Source of the DNA: Streptomyces sp. NBC_01275
GTDB taxonomy: Bacteria > Actinomycetota > Actinomycetes > Streptomycetales > Streptomycetaceae
Direction: 5' to 3'
Assembly: GCF_026340655.1 (NCBI RefSeq)
Contig: NZ_JAPEOZ010000001.1
Coordinates: forward strand, 8,680,001-8,744,000
DNA length: 64,000 nucleotides
Shown here: positions 9,256 to 17,354 of the stretch, one piece after another
How the letters are laid out: every line of letters starts with the position of its first letter
How positions within the stretch are numbered: the stretch's first letter is position 1
Translations under genes and position numbers: made by a program
The notes under the pieces: generated by a model
What the model saw: only the letters and a program-made list of their open reading frames with translations
What the model was told of the DNA's origin: nothing
Database searches by the model: none

Positions 9256-10593
9256 GTGACTCGACCCACGACCCGACCCATGACCCGACCCCCGACCCCA
9301 CCCATGACCTCGACGGACATTCCGCGCGTACTGGCCGTGTCGGCCCGGGACCCCGAGTCCCTGGCCGACACCTGCCGCCGACTGGCCGCATGGCTGGAGA
9401 ACACGCCGGACGCCGACCTCGACGACGTGGCCCTGACCCTCCAGACCGGTCGTGAACGCTTCCCCTGCCGGTACGCCGTCACCGTCGGCTCCGTCGCCGA
9501 GGGCGCCGCTCTGCTCGCGGACGCCGACACCACCGCGGGCCCCTCGCCCGTGCGGGCACCGGCCGACGGGCCCGTCCTGCTGCTCGCCGGCGCGCCGATC
9601 ACCACGGCGCCCGTGGACCTCCCCGAGGTGGCCGACGCCCTGCGGGTCGCCCAGGAGCACGCCGACTGCGCGGCAGGCCGTACCGTGGCCGTCCTCTACG
9701 GCCTGGTGGCCTGGCTGCGCGCCCACCGCGTGACCCCGTGCGCCGTGCGCGGCACGGGACATGGCGCTCTCGCCGCCGCGGCGGCACGCGGTGACCTCGC
9801 CCTGGCCGACGCGCTGCTGGCCGCCGCCGCGGGCGCCTCGGTCGCCGACGAGGAGCTCCCCGAGGACCACGCCGGAACACCTGTCGTGGTGATCGGCGCA
9901 CCCCGGACAGACACGGTCGACGCGCTCGCCCTGGACCCGGCCGACGGCTCCTCGCACGCGCGGCTGCTCGCCGAACTGTGGCGGCAGGGCTACGACGTCG
10001 ACACCTCGCTCGGCCGCCCCGGCCGCCGGGTCCGGCTGCCCGGCCACCCGTTCCGGCGCCGCGAACCGGGCGGCCCCGCGACGGCCGAAGCGGCCGCCAC
10101 GCGCCCCCTCACGCCGTACGAACAGCGCTGGCTGTTCTACGACCTGGTCCGGCACGGCTCCTCCGGGGACCACAACGCGGCCGTCGCGACCGTCGTACCG
10201 GGACCGCACCCCGCGCCCGGCGCCCTGAGCGCCGCCTTCGCCGAACTCCAGCGCAGGCACCCGGCCCTGCGCACCGTCTTCAGCGAGCCGGGCGGGCGCT
10301 GGCAGGCCCGCACCCTGCCCACCCCGGACGCCCGGCCGGCCCACCTCGCCCCCGACCCCGACGGCGGGGCGGAACACCTGCGGGAGGCGGTGCTGGACGC
10401 GGCACGACAGCCGCTCCGGCTGCGCGACACGCCGTTGGTGCGCTGCTGCTTCCGCGGTGGACCCGCCCACTGGGCACTGGCCCTGGCCGTCTACGAACCG
10501 CTCACCGCCACGCTCGACCCCCGGCGCCTGCTCGACGAGCTCGTCGGCCTCGTGGGCGCCGACGCCCCGCCGCCGCAACCCCAACTCGCCTGA
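9256..10593 (+). CDS. KS-AT linker, degenerate acyltransferase and truncated condensation domain
   Basis: 445 residues. Residues about 22-90 match the linker that follows ketosynthases (LAVSARDPESLADTCRRLAA and ALTLQTGRERFPCRYAV). Residues about 95-245 align with an acyltransferase, but the GHSxG nucleophile motif has become GTGHGA near residue 166: the Ser and the His beside it are lost, so acyl transfer is unlikely. A post-AT linker (RVRLPGHPFRRRE) follows, then about 150 residues like the N-terminal half of a condensation domain without any HHxxxDG. The N-terminus is a Thr/Pro/Asp repeat encoded by a short DNA repeat; ATGs at 9280 and 9304 are alternative starts. Probably a structural or docking partner for the preceding ketosynthase. 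Confidence 0.7.
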   Translation: MTRPTTRPMTRPPTPPMTSTDIPRVLAVSARDPESLADTCRRLAAWLENTPDADLDDVALTLQTGRERFPCRYAVTVGSVAEGAALLADADTTAGPSPVRAPADGPVLLLAGAPITTAPVDLPEVADALRVAQEHADCAAGRTVAVLYGLVAWLRAHRVTPCAVRGTGHGALAAAAARGDLALADALLAAAAGASVADEELPEDHAGTPVVVIGAPRTDTVDALALDPADGSSHARLLAELWRQGYDVDTSLGRPGRRVRLPGHPFRRREPGGPATAEAAATRPLTPYEQRWLFYDLVRHGSSGDHNAAVATVVPGPHPAPGALSAAFAELQRRHPALRTVFSEPGGRWQARTLPTPDARPAHLAPDPDGGAEHLREAVLDAARQPLRLRDTPLVRCCFRGGPAHWALALAVYEPLTATLDPRRLLDELVGLVGADAPPPQPQLA

Positions 10594-10610
10594 CACGGAA
10601 CGGAATCACC

Positions 10611-11675
10611 ATGACACTGCTGCACACCCCGCCCCACGCGCTGCCCGCCGACTGGTACGGCGCCGCGCCCGCCCCGATCGGTGTCGACCAGGCCTTCAAC
10701 GGCTATGTCGCCGCAACCGTCGTGCACACTCTGGACCGGCTGGGCGTCTGGGACCGCCTGACCGCCGAACCCCGCCTGGACATCCCCGGCTTCGTGCGTT
10801 CCGCCGGGCCCGCCGTCCGCGAACGCGTCGTCCGCGAGGTCCTGCGCGCCGCGGCCGTCTGCGGCTGGCTGCGGCTGGAGGACGGCGGCGACACGGCCGT
10901 CCTCACCGACGCCGGACGCGAGACGATCCGTATGCGCGGCTACTTCACCTGGGCGGTCGGCGGCTACAGCGACGTTTTCTCCGGCGCCGCCCGACTGGCC
11001 ACCGGCGAGGCCACGTTCGGCGACAACCTGCTGCGCGACGAGGCGATGGTCGCCCTCGGCTCCGGCCAGAACGACCGCCCCTTCATGTCCACCACCCTCG
11101 ACGAGGTCCTCGGCGACATCGACTTCCACACCCTCGCCGACCTCGGCAGCGGCATCTCCGCCCGGGTCAGCCGGGTCGTCGGCGACCGGCCCGGCACCCG
11201 CGGCCTCGGCCTGGACATCAGCGGCCCCGCCACCGAACTGGGCCACCGCACCATCGCCGAGGCAGGCCTGGAGGACCGGGTCCGGGCGATCCGCGCCGAC
11301 GTGCTCGACGTGTGTCACCGCGAGGCCCACCGCGACGCCATCGCCGAGGTGGACACCGTGATGAGCTTCTTCCTGCTGCACGACCTGCTCGCCGACCCCG
11401 ACACGCGCCCCCACCTGTTCACCCGGCTGCGCGAGGCGTTCCCGGCCGCCCGGACCTTCGTCCTCGCCGACACCATGCTCCGCCCCGAGGCCGAGGGCTC
11501 CGCCACCCTGCCGGTGTTCTCCCTCGGCTACGAACTCGCCCACGCGCTCATGGGCGTACCGCTGCACACCAAGGAGACGTACGAGGAGCTGTTCGCGGCC
11601 GCCGGCCTCCACCCGGTCCGCACGGTCCCCTTCGGCACCCCGCACTCGTGGCTGTACGTCCTGGAGGCGCGGTGA
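10611..11675 (+). CDS. SAM-dependent methyltransferase (2-oxo acid C-methyltransferase type)
   Basis: 354 residues. An N-terminal dimerisation and winged-helix part (FNGYVAATVVHTLDRLGVWD) precedes a Rossmann methyltransferase with the SAM motif LADLGSGIS near residue 178 and GLGLDISGPATELG as motif II. The block YFTWAVGGYSDVF and the overall plan resemble MrsA/SgvM/MppJ-like enzymes, which methylate the beta carbon of a 2-oxo acid that is then transaminated back to a beta-methyl amino acid. A HisC-like aminotransferase lies five genes downstream, which fits that logic. O-methylation remains possible; the family resemblance is moderate. ATG at 10611 after GGAATCACC; the stop overlaps the next GTG. 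Confidence 0.75.
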   Translation: MTLLHTPPHALPADWYGAAPAPIGVDQAFNGYVAATVVHTLDRLGVWDRLTAEPRLDIPGFVRSAGPAVRERVVREVLRAAAVCGWLRLEDGGDTAVLTDAGRETIRMRGYFTWAVGGYSDVFSGAARLATGEATFGDNLLRDEAMVALGSGQNDRPFMSTTLDEVLGDIDFHTLADLGSGISARVSRVVGDRPGTRGLGLDISGPATELGHRTIAEAGLEDRVRAIRADVLDVCHREAHRDAIAEVDTVMSFFLLHDLLADPDTRPHLFTRLREAFPAARTFVLADTMLRPEAEGSATLPVFSLGYELAHALMGVPLHTKETYEELFAAAGLHPVRTVPFGTPHSWLYVLEAR

Positions 11676-12985
11676 GCGTCAACCCCCGCGCGGTCCTGCG
11701 GGAGTTCTCCCCGCGTACCCGGGCCGTGCTGGCCGTCAACGCGGTCAACTCCTTCGGCGGCGGCCTGGTCCTGCCGTTCCTCTGGATCTACCTGGACCAG
11801 GTCCGCGGCCTGGCGTCCTGGATCCCGGCCGCCACCCTCGCCGTCCAGGCCGCGACCGCCGTCGTCGGCGGCCTCGCCTGGGGCGCCGTCCTGGACCGTC
11901 TCGCGCCGCGCACCGTCGTCACGCTGGTGATGTGCGTCGCCGGCCTGGGTACCGGCCTGTACGCCTTCGTCACCTCGGCGCCGGCCGCGCTCACCGCCGC
12001 CGTCGTGTACGGGCTCGGCATCAGCGGGGTGGGCACGGTCCTGCGCTATCTGTACGCCGGTGCCGCCACGGCCCGGGAGCGCGGGCTCTCCTTCTCGGCC
12101 GACTACGCCGTGTTCAACGCGATGACCGGGCTCGGTGTCCTCGTGGGCGGGTTGGTCGCCGCCTCGGGTCCGGGGTCCCGCGCGGCCCGCTTCACGGCGC
12201 TCTACGTCGCCGACGGCGCCACCTTCCTGGCCGCCGGCGCGGCCTTCCTCCTGCTGCTGCCGCGCATCGAGCGCGGCGGCGCGAAGACGGCGCCGACGGG
12301 ACCGGTCGGTTACCGCGAGGTGCTGGGACAACGGGCTCTCGCGGTGCTGCTGGCCACGGTGACGCTTTGTTCGCTGGTGTCGTACGGGCAGCTCAGATCC
12401 GGGCTGCCCGGCTATCTCACGGCCGGCGGCGCGCTGGGCCCGGAGGGACTGTCCGGCACCTTCGCCGTGAACATCGTCGTCGCCGTGCTCACCCAGGTGG
12501 TCCTCGGCGAGCGCGTCCAGCGCGTGCGGCGCAGCACCGTGCTGTCCCTCACCGGCCTCCTGTGGGCGGCGGCCTGGGCCCTCGTCCTGGTCGCGGGCCG
12601 CCAGCACGGCACCGCCGCGACCGTCACGGCCATGGCCGGGGTGCTGCTGCTGTCGGTGGGGGAGGCCCTGGTGTTCCCCGTGGCCACCGGCCTGCTCAAC
12701 GACCTCGCCGGGGAACGCGCCCGGGGCCGGGTCAACGCCATGCTGTCGGTGGCCGTCTCCACCGGCTCGGTGGCCGGTCCCCTCCTCGCCGGGGCCACGC
12801 TCCCGCTCGCCGACGGTCTGCCGCTGGGCGTCGCCCTGATCGCCGTCTGCGCCGCCGTCGCCTTCGTGGGACCGGCACTGCGCCGCACCCTTCCCGCCGG
12901 CGCCGACCTGCCCGACCCGGCACCGGAAGCCCAGGCCGACGAGCCCGCGACCGCCGCCCCCGTCACCGCCGCCAGCGGCTCCTAG
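11672..12985 (+). CDS. MFS exporter 1
   Basis: 437 residues with about 11-12 hydrophobic helices separated by short Arg-rich loops, including the GAVLDRLAPRTVV loop between helices 2 and 3 that corresponds to MFS motif A. Members of this superfamily with such a context export the finished product or act in self-resistance. The gene starts with GTG inside the methyltransferase stop (GTGA) and is followed after 12 bases by a GNAT gene with a clear ribosome site (GGAGGA at 12986). The C-terminal 40 residues are Ala/Pro-rich and cytoplasmic. A second MFS exporter is encoded in the minus-strand operon. Confidence 0.88.
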   Translation: MSVNPRAVLREFSPRTRAVLAVNAVNSFGGGLVLPFLWIYLDQVRGLASWIPAATLAVQAATAVVGGLAWGAVLDRLAPRTVVTLVMCVAGLGTGLYAFVTSAPAALTAAVVYGLGISGVGTVLRYLYAGAATARERGLSFSADYAVFNAMTGLGVLVGGLVAASGPGSRAARFTALYVADGATFLAAGAAFLLLLPRIERGGAKTAPTGPVGYREVLGQRALAVLLATVTLCSLVSYGQLRSGLPGYLTAGGALGPEGLSGTFAVNIVVAVLTQVVLGERVQRVRRSTVLSLTGLLWAAAWALVLVAGRQHGTAATVTAMAGVLLLSVGEALVFPVATGLLNDLAGERARGRVNAMLSVAVSTGSVAGPLLAGATLPLADGLPLGVALIAVCAAVAFVGPALRRTLPAGADLPDPAPEAQADEPATAAPVTAASGS

Positions 12986-12997
12986 GAGGAAACCGTC

Positions 12998-13750
12998 ATG
13001 CAGCACTGGCCACTGAGCGGACTCACCGTGCGCACCCCGCTCGTCGAACTGCGCTGGCCGACCCCGCAGGACCTCGACGCCCTCGCCGCACTGGGCGCCG
13101 AGGGCGTGCACGCACCCGGCTTCATGCCCTTCTTCTCGCAGTGGACGGACGGCGATCCGGCCACCGTCGCCCGCCGGGTCCTCCAGCGCCACTGGAACGC
13201 CATGGCCCACTGGAGTCCCGAGGACTGGACGCTGTACCTGGTGGTGGTGCACGACGGCGAGGTGGTGGGCTCCCAGTCGCTGGGCGCACGCGACTTCGCG
13301 GTGACCCGTGAGGTGCTCCTGACGTCCTGGCTCGGCCTGCGCCACCAGGGCCTGGGCCTGGGCGGCCACGCCCGCTCCGCCGTCCTCGAACTCGCCTTCG
13401 CCGGCCTCGGCGCACAGGACGCGTTCTCCGTGGTCCGGCGGGAGAACACCGCCTCACAGGCCGTGTGCCGCAAGTTCGGCTTCTCCCACGACGGCACGCA
13501 GGTCAACGCCGTACGCGGACTGCGCGCCGTCAGCGACCGCTACCGGCTGCGCCGCGCGGACTGGGAGGCGTCACGCGTCGTCCCAGCGGAGATCGGTGGC
13601 CTGGAGCCGGCGCTCGACATGTTCGGAGCCGAGGCCACGACGGGCGCACCCGGGGCGATCGCGCCGGCCCAAGCACCCGCGGCCACCGCGCTGTCCGCCG
13701 CCCTCTCCGGTGTGCGCTACGCACCCGATCCCGACCACGTCGACGCCTGA
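12998..13750 (+). CDS. GNAT N-acetyltransferase 1
   Basis: 250 residues. The acetyl-CoA loop region is seen as WLGLRHQGLGLGGHARSAVL and the C-terminal GNAT strand as RRENTASQAVCRKFGF, the RimJ/RimL style arrangement. An extra C-terminal tail of about 55 residues is Ala-rich and has no visible motif. In a peptide cluster the likely jobs are N-acylation of an amino group of the product, for instance as self-protection, or decoration of a building block such as the beta-lysine amine. The ATG at 12998 follows a strong GGAGGA site. Confidence 0.82.
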   Translation: MQHWPLSGLTVRTPLVELRWPTPQDLDALAALGAEGVHAPGFMPFFSQWTDGDPATVARRVLQRHWNAMAHWSPEDWTLYLVVVHDGEVVGSQSLGARDFAVTREVLLTSWLGLRHQGLGLGGHARSAVLELAFAGLGAQDAFSVVRRENTASQAVCRKFGFSHDGTQVNAVRGLRAVSDRYRLRRADWEASRVVPAEIGGLEPALDMFGAEATTGAPGAIAPAQAPAATALSAALSGVRYAPDPDHVDA

Positions 13751-13762
13751 GGACGGCCGGCC

Positions 13763-15112
13763 ATGACTCGCCCCGTGATCGCCGTCGTCTACGACTTCGG
13801 CTCCGTCGCCCCCGCGGACATCGTGGGCCGTCTCGAACCGCTCGGTGACGTAGTCCTCGCCGTGTGCCGCTCGGCCCACACCGAGCAACTCTCGCCGCTG
13901 CTGGCCGACTTGGCTCAGGTCGTAGCCGTGAACGGTGACAGCGCACACGCCCTCGACGAAGCCGCCGCGCGGCTCGCGGCACACCGCCCCGACGCCGTGC
14001 TCACCTTCAGCGAGCGCCGGCTCGGGACGACGGCGGAACTCGCCGCGCGGCTCGGGCTGCCGTACCACGACAACGCCACCGTGCGGCTGCTGACGGACAA
14101 GTACGAGCAGCGGCGCAGGCTCCGGGAGCGGGGCGTGGACCCGGTGCGGACATGGCTGCTGCGCGCCCCGCGCGACTGGGCGCCCGCTCTCGCCGCGGTG
14201 GGGCTGCCCGCGGTCCTCAAGCCGGCGCGCGGCGAGGGCAGCCGCAGCACCCACCTGGTGCGGGACGCGGACACCGGCGCCGCGCTCGCCGCGGGGCTGC
14301 TGGCCGGCCCGGACGGGGAGACGGCCCTCGTGCTGGAGGAGTATCTGGCGGGCGTCGACCGCGCCCCGTTCGGCGACCACGTCTCGGTGGAGAGCGCGGT
14401 GGTGGACGGCCGGGTCACGCACTGGGCGGTGACCGGCAAGTTTCCGCTGGCCCCGCCGTTCCGCGAGGTCGGCCACTACTGGCCGGCGCCGCTCGCCGCT
14501 GCCGAACGGGCGACGGTGCTCGATCTGGCCGGCCGCGCGGTCGAGGCTCTCGGCCTGCGCACCGGCATCACCCACACCGAGGTCAAGCTGACCGCTCAGG
14601 GCCCCCGGCTGATCGAGGTCAACGGCAGACTGGGCGGCTTCCAGAGCGGACTGGGCCGACTGGCGGGCGCACTGGACCCGGTGGCCCTGGCGGGGCGACT
14701 GGCGCTGGGCGGCCCCGCCCCCGAGGCCTGGGCGCCGCAGGAGCGGGTGGTGTACGCCCGCGCGGTGCCGACCCCCTCCGAGGGCGGCTTGCTGACCGGC
14801 GTGCACGGCGTCGCGGATGCGCTCGCCCTGCCCGGCCTCGACGCCTACGAGACCCGAGTGGCGCCCGGCACCCGGCTCCCACCCGGCGTCGGCACCGCGG
14901 AGCTGGCCGTGCTGTGGGGCACCGCCGACGACCACACCGCCATGCTCGCCACCCTGGACCGGGCCCTCGACGCCCTCACCTACACCTTCGCCGACGCACC
15001 CGGCGCACTGGACACACGCACCGTGCGCGCCCGCGACCTGGCCGCCCACGGCCCGCTCACCGCCCTCGACCGAGCTCCCGACCGAGCCCTCGACCGAGCC
15101 CTCGACCGATGA
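13763..15112 (+). CDS. ATP-grasp ligase
   Basis: 449 residues. The ATP-grasp fold is visible from about residue 100: DKYEQRRRLRERGV, the lid strand AVLKPARGEGSRS, LVLEEYLAG, and the metal-binding end HTEVKLTAQGPRLIEVNGR. These enzymes activate a carboxylate as acyl phosphate and join it to an amine; carnosine-synthase-like members form dipeptides. It could amidate or cap a building block outside the NRPS. It is followed after 11 bases by the cupin and preceded by the GNAT. The last 15 residues (ALDRAPDRALDRALDR) come from a 12-base DNA repeat and look like recent slippage. Confidence 0.85.
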   Translation: MTRPVIAVVYDFGSVAPADIVGRLEPLGDVVLAVCRSAHTEQLSPLLADLAQVVAVNGDSAHALDEAAARLAAHRPDAVLTFSERRLGTTAELAARLGLPYHDNATVRLLTDKYEQRRRLRERGVDPVRTWLLRAPRDWAPALAAVGLPAVLKPARGEGSRSTHLVRDADTGAALAAGLLAGPDGETALVLEEYLAGVDRAPFGDHVSVESAVVDGRVTHWAVTGKFPLAPPFREVGHYWPAPLAAAERATVLDLAGRAVEALGLRTGITHTEVKLTAQGPRLIEVNGRLGGFQSGLGRLAGALDPVALAGRLALGGPAPEAWAPQERVVYARAVPTPSEGGLLTGVHGVADALALPGLDAYETRVAPGTRLPPGVGTAELAVLWGTADDHTAMLATLDRALDALTYTFADAPGALDTRTVRARDLAAHGPLTALDRAPDRALDRALDR

Positions 15113-15123
15113 AAGGCCCCCAG

Positions 15124-15540
15124 ATGACCACCGAGACGCCGACGTCCACCCCGGCCCCGGCTCCGCGTGCGGCAGGCGCCGAGATCCGCACCGACATCCC
15201 CCAGTTCCTGCCGGTGGCCGGGCACCACACACCGGCGCCCTTCTACCTGACGGCCGACATGTTCGGCGGCGTCCCCGTCGAGCTGGCCGGCGGCCCCATC
15301 GACCACCTGGTCGGCAGGCCGGTCGCCGATCCGCACCGGCACGAGGTCGACGAGATCTACTTCCTGGTCTCGCCCCACCCCGGCGGCGCGCGCATCGAGG
15401 TCCTCGTCGACGGCGACCGGCACGAGCTGACCTCCCCCGCCCTGCTGCGCGTTCCCGCCGGGGCCGAGCACCGCTTCCTCACCCTGGAGGCCGAGCCCGG
15501 CAGTTACTGCTTCGGTCTCCTGATGGGCGGTGAGCGGTGA
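15124..15540 (+). CDS. Cupin-fold protein
   Basis: 138 residues. A single cupin barrel with the first metal motif DPHRHEVDEIYF (two His and a Glu) and a second-motif His in VPAGAEHRFLTLE. Small cupins with this pattern bind Fe, Mn or Zn and act as isomerases, epimerases, dioxygenases or binding proteins. The reaction cannot be read from sequence. The gene lies between the ATP-grasp ligase and the HisC-like aminotransferase, and its stop overlaps the GTG of the latter (GTGA), so it is likely to act on the same intermediate. Confidence 0.8.
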   Translation: MTTETPTSTPAPAPRAAGAEIRTDIPQFLPVAGHHTPAPFYLTADMFGGVPVELAGGPIDHLVGRPVADPHRHEVDEIYFLVSPHPGGARIEVLVDGDRHELTSPALLRVPAGAEHRFLTLEAEPGSYCFGLLMGGER

Positions 15541-16622
15541 CCGCCCCCGCCGTCCCGCGCACCCCGACCGGAGCGCCCGTGCGCCTGCACCTCAGCGAGA
15601 GCCCGTACGGGCCCAGCCCGCACGCCCTGCGCGCCGCCCACGAGGCCGTCGACGACACCGGGACCTATCCCGACCACGCCCGCACCGCGCCCGCCCAGGC
15701 CGTCGCCGAGCTGCTGGGCGTCCGGCCGGACCAGGTCGCCGTCGCCAACGGCAGCGACGAACTGGTCCTGCTCACCGCGCTGTGCCTGGGCGACCGGCAC
15801 CGCCCCGGGGTCACCACCGCGGGCACCTTCCCCGGCTACCGGATCTGCCTGGAGAACGTCCGGCGCGGCTGCCGCGAGGTTCCCGTGGACGACATCGCCG
15901 CCCTGGCCGACGCCTTCGACGGCGCGGGCGTGGTGTACGTGTGCAACCCGCACAACCCGACCGGGGGCACCCTGGACCGGGCCGCGTTCGACCTCCTCGT
16001 CGAGCGGGCGACCGCCACCGGCACCCCCCTGGTGGTGGACGAGGCCTACCTGGACTTCGCCCCGCCGGGCACTCCCCAGGTCCTCGACCACCTCGGCACC
16101 GGCGCCCCCGTGCTGGCCCTGCGCACCTTGTCCAAGGCGCACGGGCTGGCCGGGCTGCGCATCGGCTACGCCGTGGGCAGCGCCGACCTCGTAGGCCGGC
16201 TGCGCGAGGTGCAGGGCAGCATGCCGTTCAGTGTCAACCGAGCAGCACAGGCCGCCGCCGTGGCCGCGCTCGCCGACCGCGACCACCTGGAGCGGGTACA
16301 GCGGGGCAACGCCGTGGCCCGCGAGCGGTTCCGCGCCGATCTGTCCGCCCGGGGGCGGCTGGCGCTCCCGTCGGTGACCAACTTCCTCGCCGTACCGGTG
16401 CCCGACTCCGCACGGGCCGAACGGCTGCTGGAACGCGACCACGGCATCCTCGTCCGCGACGCGGGCCGCTTCGGACTCGACGGGCACCTGCGCATCTCCG
16501 TCGGAGAGGCCGCGGACCTCGAACGCCTCCTCGACGCCCTCGACGTCGTCGCCCCCGTCAGCGACCCCGAGCTCGACCGGACGCCCTCATTCCGCACCAC
16601 CGCACAGGAGCAGCAGCCGTGA
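15537..16622 (+). CDS. Histidinol-phosphate-type aminotransferase
   Basis: 361 residues, a complete class I/II PLP aminotransferase of the HisC branch: SESPYGPSP at the N-terminus, ANGSDELV, CNPHNPTGG, VVDEAYLDF, and the PLP lysine in TLSKAHGLAGLR (about residue 201). HisC relatives in secondary clusters transaminate 2-oxo acids or aldehydes other than histidinol phosphate. Here the methyltransferase of the same operon looks like a 2-oxo acid C-methylase, so this enzyme may return a methylated keto acid to an amino acid. It starts in the cupin stop and ends in the next GTG, a tight translational chain. Confidence 0.87.
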   Translation: MTAPAVPRTPTGAPVRLHLSESPYGPSPHALRAAHEAVDDTGTYPDHARTAPAQAVAELLGVRPDQVAVANGSDELVLLTALCLGDRHRPGVTTAGTFPGYRICLENVRRGCREVPVDDIAALADAFDGAGVVYVCNPHNPTGGTLDRAAFDLLVERATATGTPLVVDEAYLDFAPPGTPQVLDHLGTGAPVLALRTLSKAHGLAGLRIGYAVGSADLVGRLREVQGSMPFSVNRAAQAAAVAALADRDHLERVQRGNAVARERFRADLSARGRLALPSVTNFLAVPVPDSARAERLLERDHGILVRDAGRFGLDGHLRISVGEAADLERLLDALDVVAPVSDPELDRTPSFRTTAQEQQP

Positions 16623-17113
16623 CCCGACCCATGGCCCTCGACACCGACCGCCTCCGGCTGCGGGAGGTGCTGGCGGCCGAGGCCCTGGAACTTCGAGAGG
16701 GCCGGCCCGGCGGACTGGAGTGGCTGGGCGGAACCCCCGGGGAGGGCTCGCGGGAGGCGGCGAGGATGCTCACCGGGGCCCACTCGGCCGGACTGCACCG
16801 GCCCGGCTGGGGCATGTACGTGCTCGTCCGCGCCGAGGACGGCCTCGTCGTCGGCGGCATGGGATTCCACGGCCCGCCGGAGGGCGGATCCGTCGAGATC
16901 GGCTTCGACCTGCACCCGGACGCCCGCGGCCGCGGTTACGCGACCGAGGCCCTGGCCGCGCTCGCCCACTGGGCGCTGCACGACACGGGCGTCGACACGG
17001 TCATCGCCACGACCACGCACGCCAACACCTCCTCCCAACGCGTCATGGAGCGCGTCGGCTTCGCCCGCCGCCCCGACCACGACGGGCAGTTCGTCTACGC
17101 CCTCACCGACTGA
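16619..17113 (+). CDS. GNAT N-acetyltransferase 2
   Basis: 164 residues, RimJ/RimL-like: EIGFDLHPDARGRGYATEAL is the acetyl-CoA binding block and NTSSQRVMERVGF the conserved C-terminal segment. It begins with GTG overlapping the aminotransferase stop. With GNAT 1 it gives the cluster two acyltransferases, one of which may protect the producer by acetylating a free amine. There is no sequence clue to the acceptor. A 240-base repeat-rich gap separates it from the lysine cassette that follows. Confidence 0.83.
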   Translation: MTRPMALDTDRLRLREVLAAEALELREGRPGGLEWLGGTPGEGSREAARMLTGAHSAGLHRPGWGMYVLVRAEDGLVVGGMGFHGPPEGGSVEIGFDLHPDARGRGYATEALAALAHWALHDTGVDTVIATTTHANTSSQRVMERVGFARRPDHDGQFVYALTD

Positions 17114-17123
17114 CCGGGCGCGG

Positions 17124-17276
17124 GCCCGCACTCGATGCAGCGTCGGCCGCACCCGCTCCAGCGCCGGCCCGCACCCGGTCGGGCGTCGGCCGCGCGCGAT
17201 GCAGCGCGGGGGCCCGTACCTGATCCGGCGTCGGCCGCACCCGATGCAGCGCCGGCCCGCACCCGCTCCAGCGGCG
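17124..17276. repeat. Seven imperfect 21-22 bp tandem repeats before kamA
   Basis: Seven head-to-tail copies with a consensus close to GCCCGCACCCGATGCAGCG followed by TCG or CCG fill most of the gap between GNAT 2 and kamA. Copies differ at 2-6 positions, mainly in the GATGCAG/GCTCCAG core, so the array is not fresh. No ORF with a ribosome site covers it. It could be a repeated protein-binding site controlling the lysine cassette, or inert slippage sequence. Confidence 0.75.
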
Positions 17277-17354
17277 GTGCGCGGCCGTGACCGCGCTCCG
17301 CTCCGCTCCGAGACACCACCCGCCGCCAACGGCCGGGAGAAACCGAGGCACCCC

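Noticed and set aside
9256..10593. A working acyltransferase
   Set aside because: The nucleophile motif has changed from GHSxG to GTGHGA and the active His is missing, so only the fold remains.
4669..10596. A 1975-codon open frame on the minus strand opposite the megasynthase
   Set aside because: It is the antisense shadow of GC-rich codons: Gly/Val/Arg-rich, no domain, and the plus strand has full NRPS/KS motifs.
17124..17276. CRISPR-like array
   Set aside because: The repeats are contiguous, imperfect and have no unique spacers; no cas genes are near.
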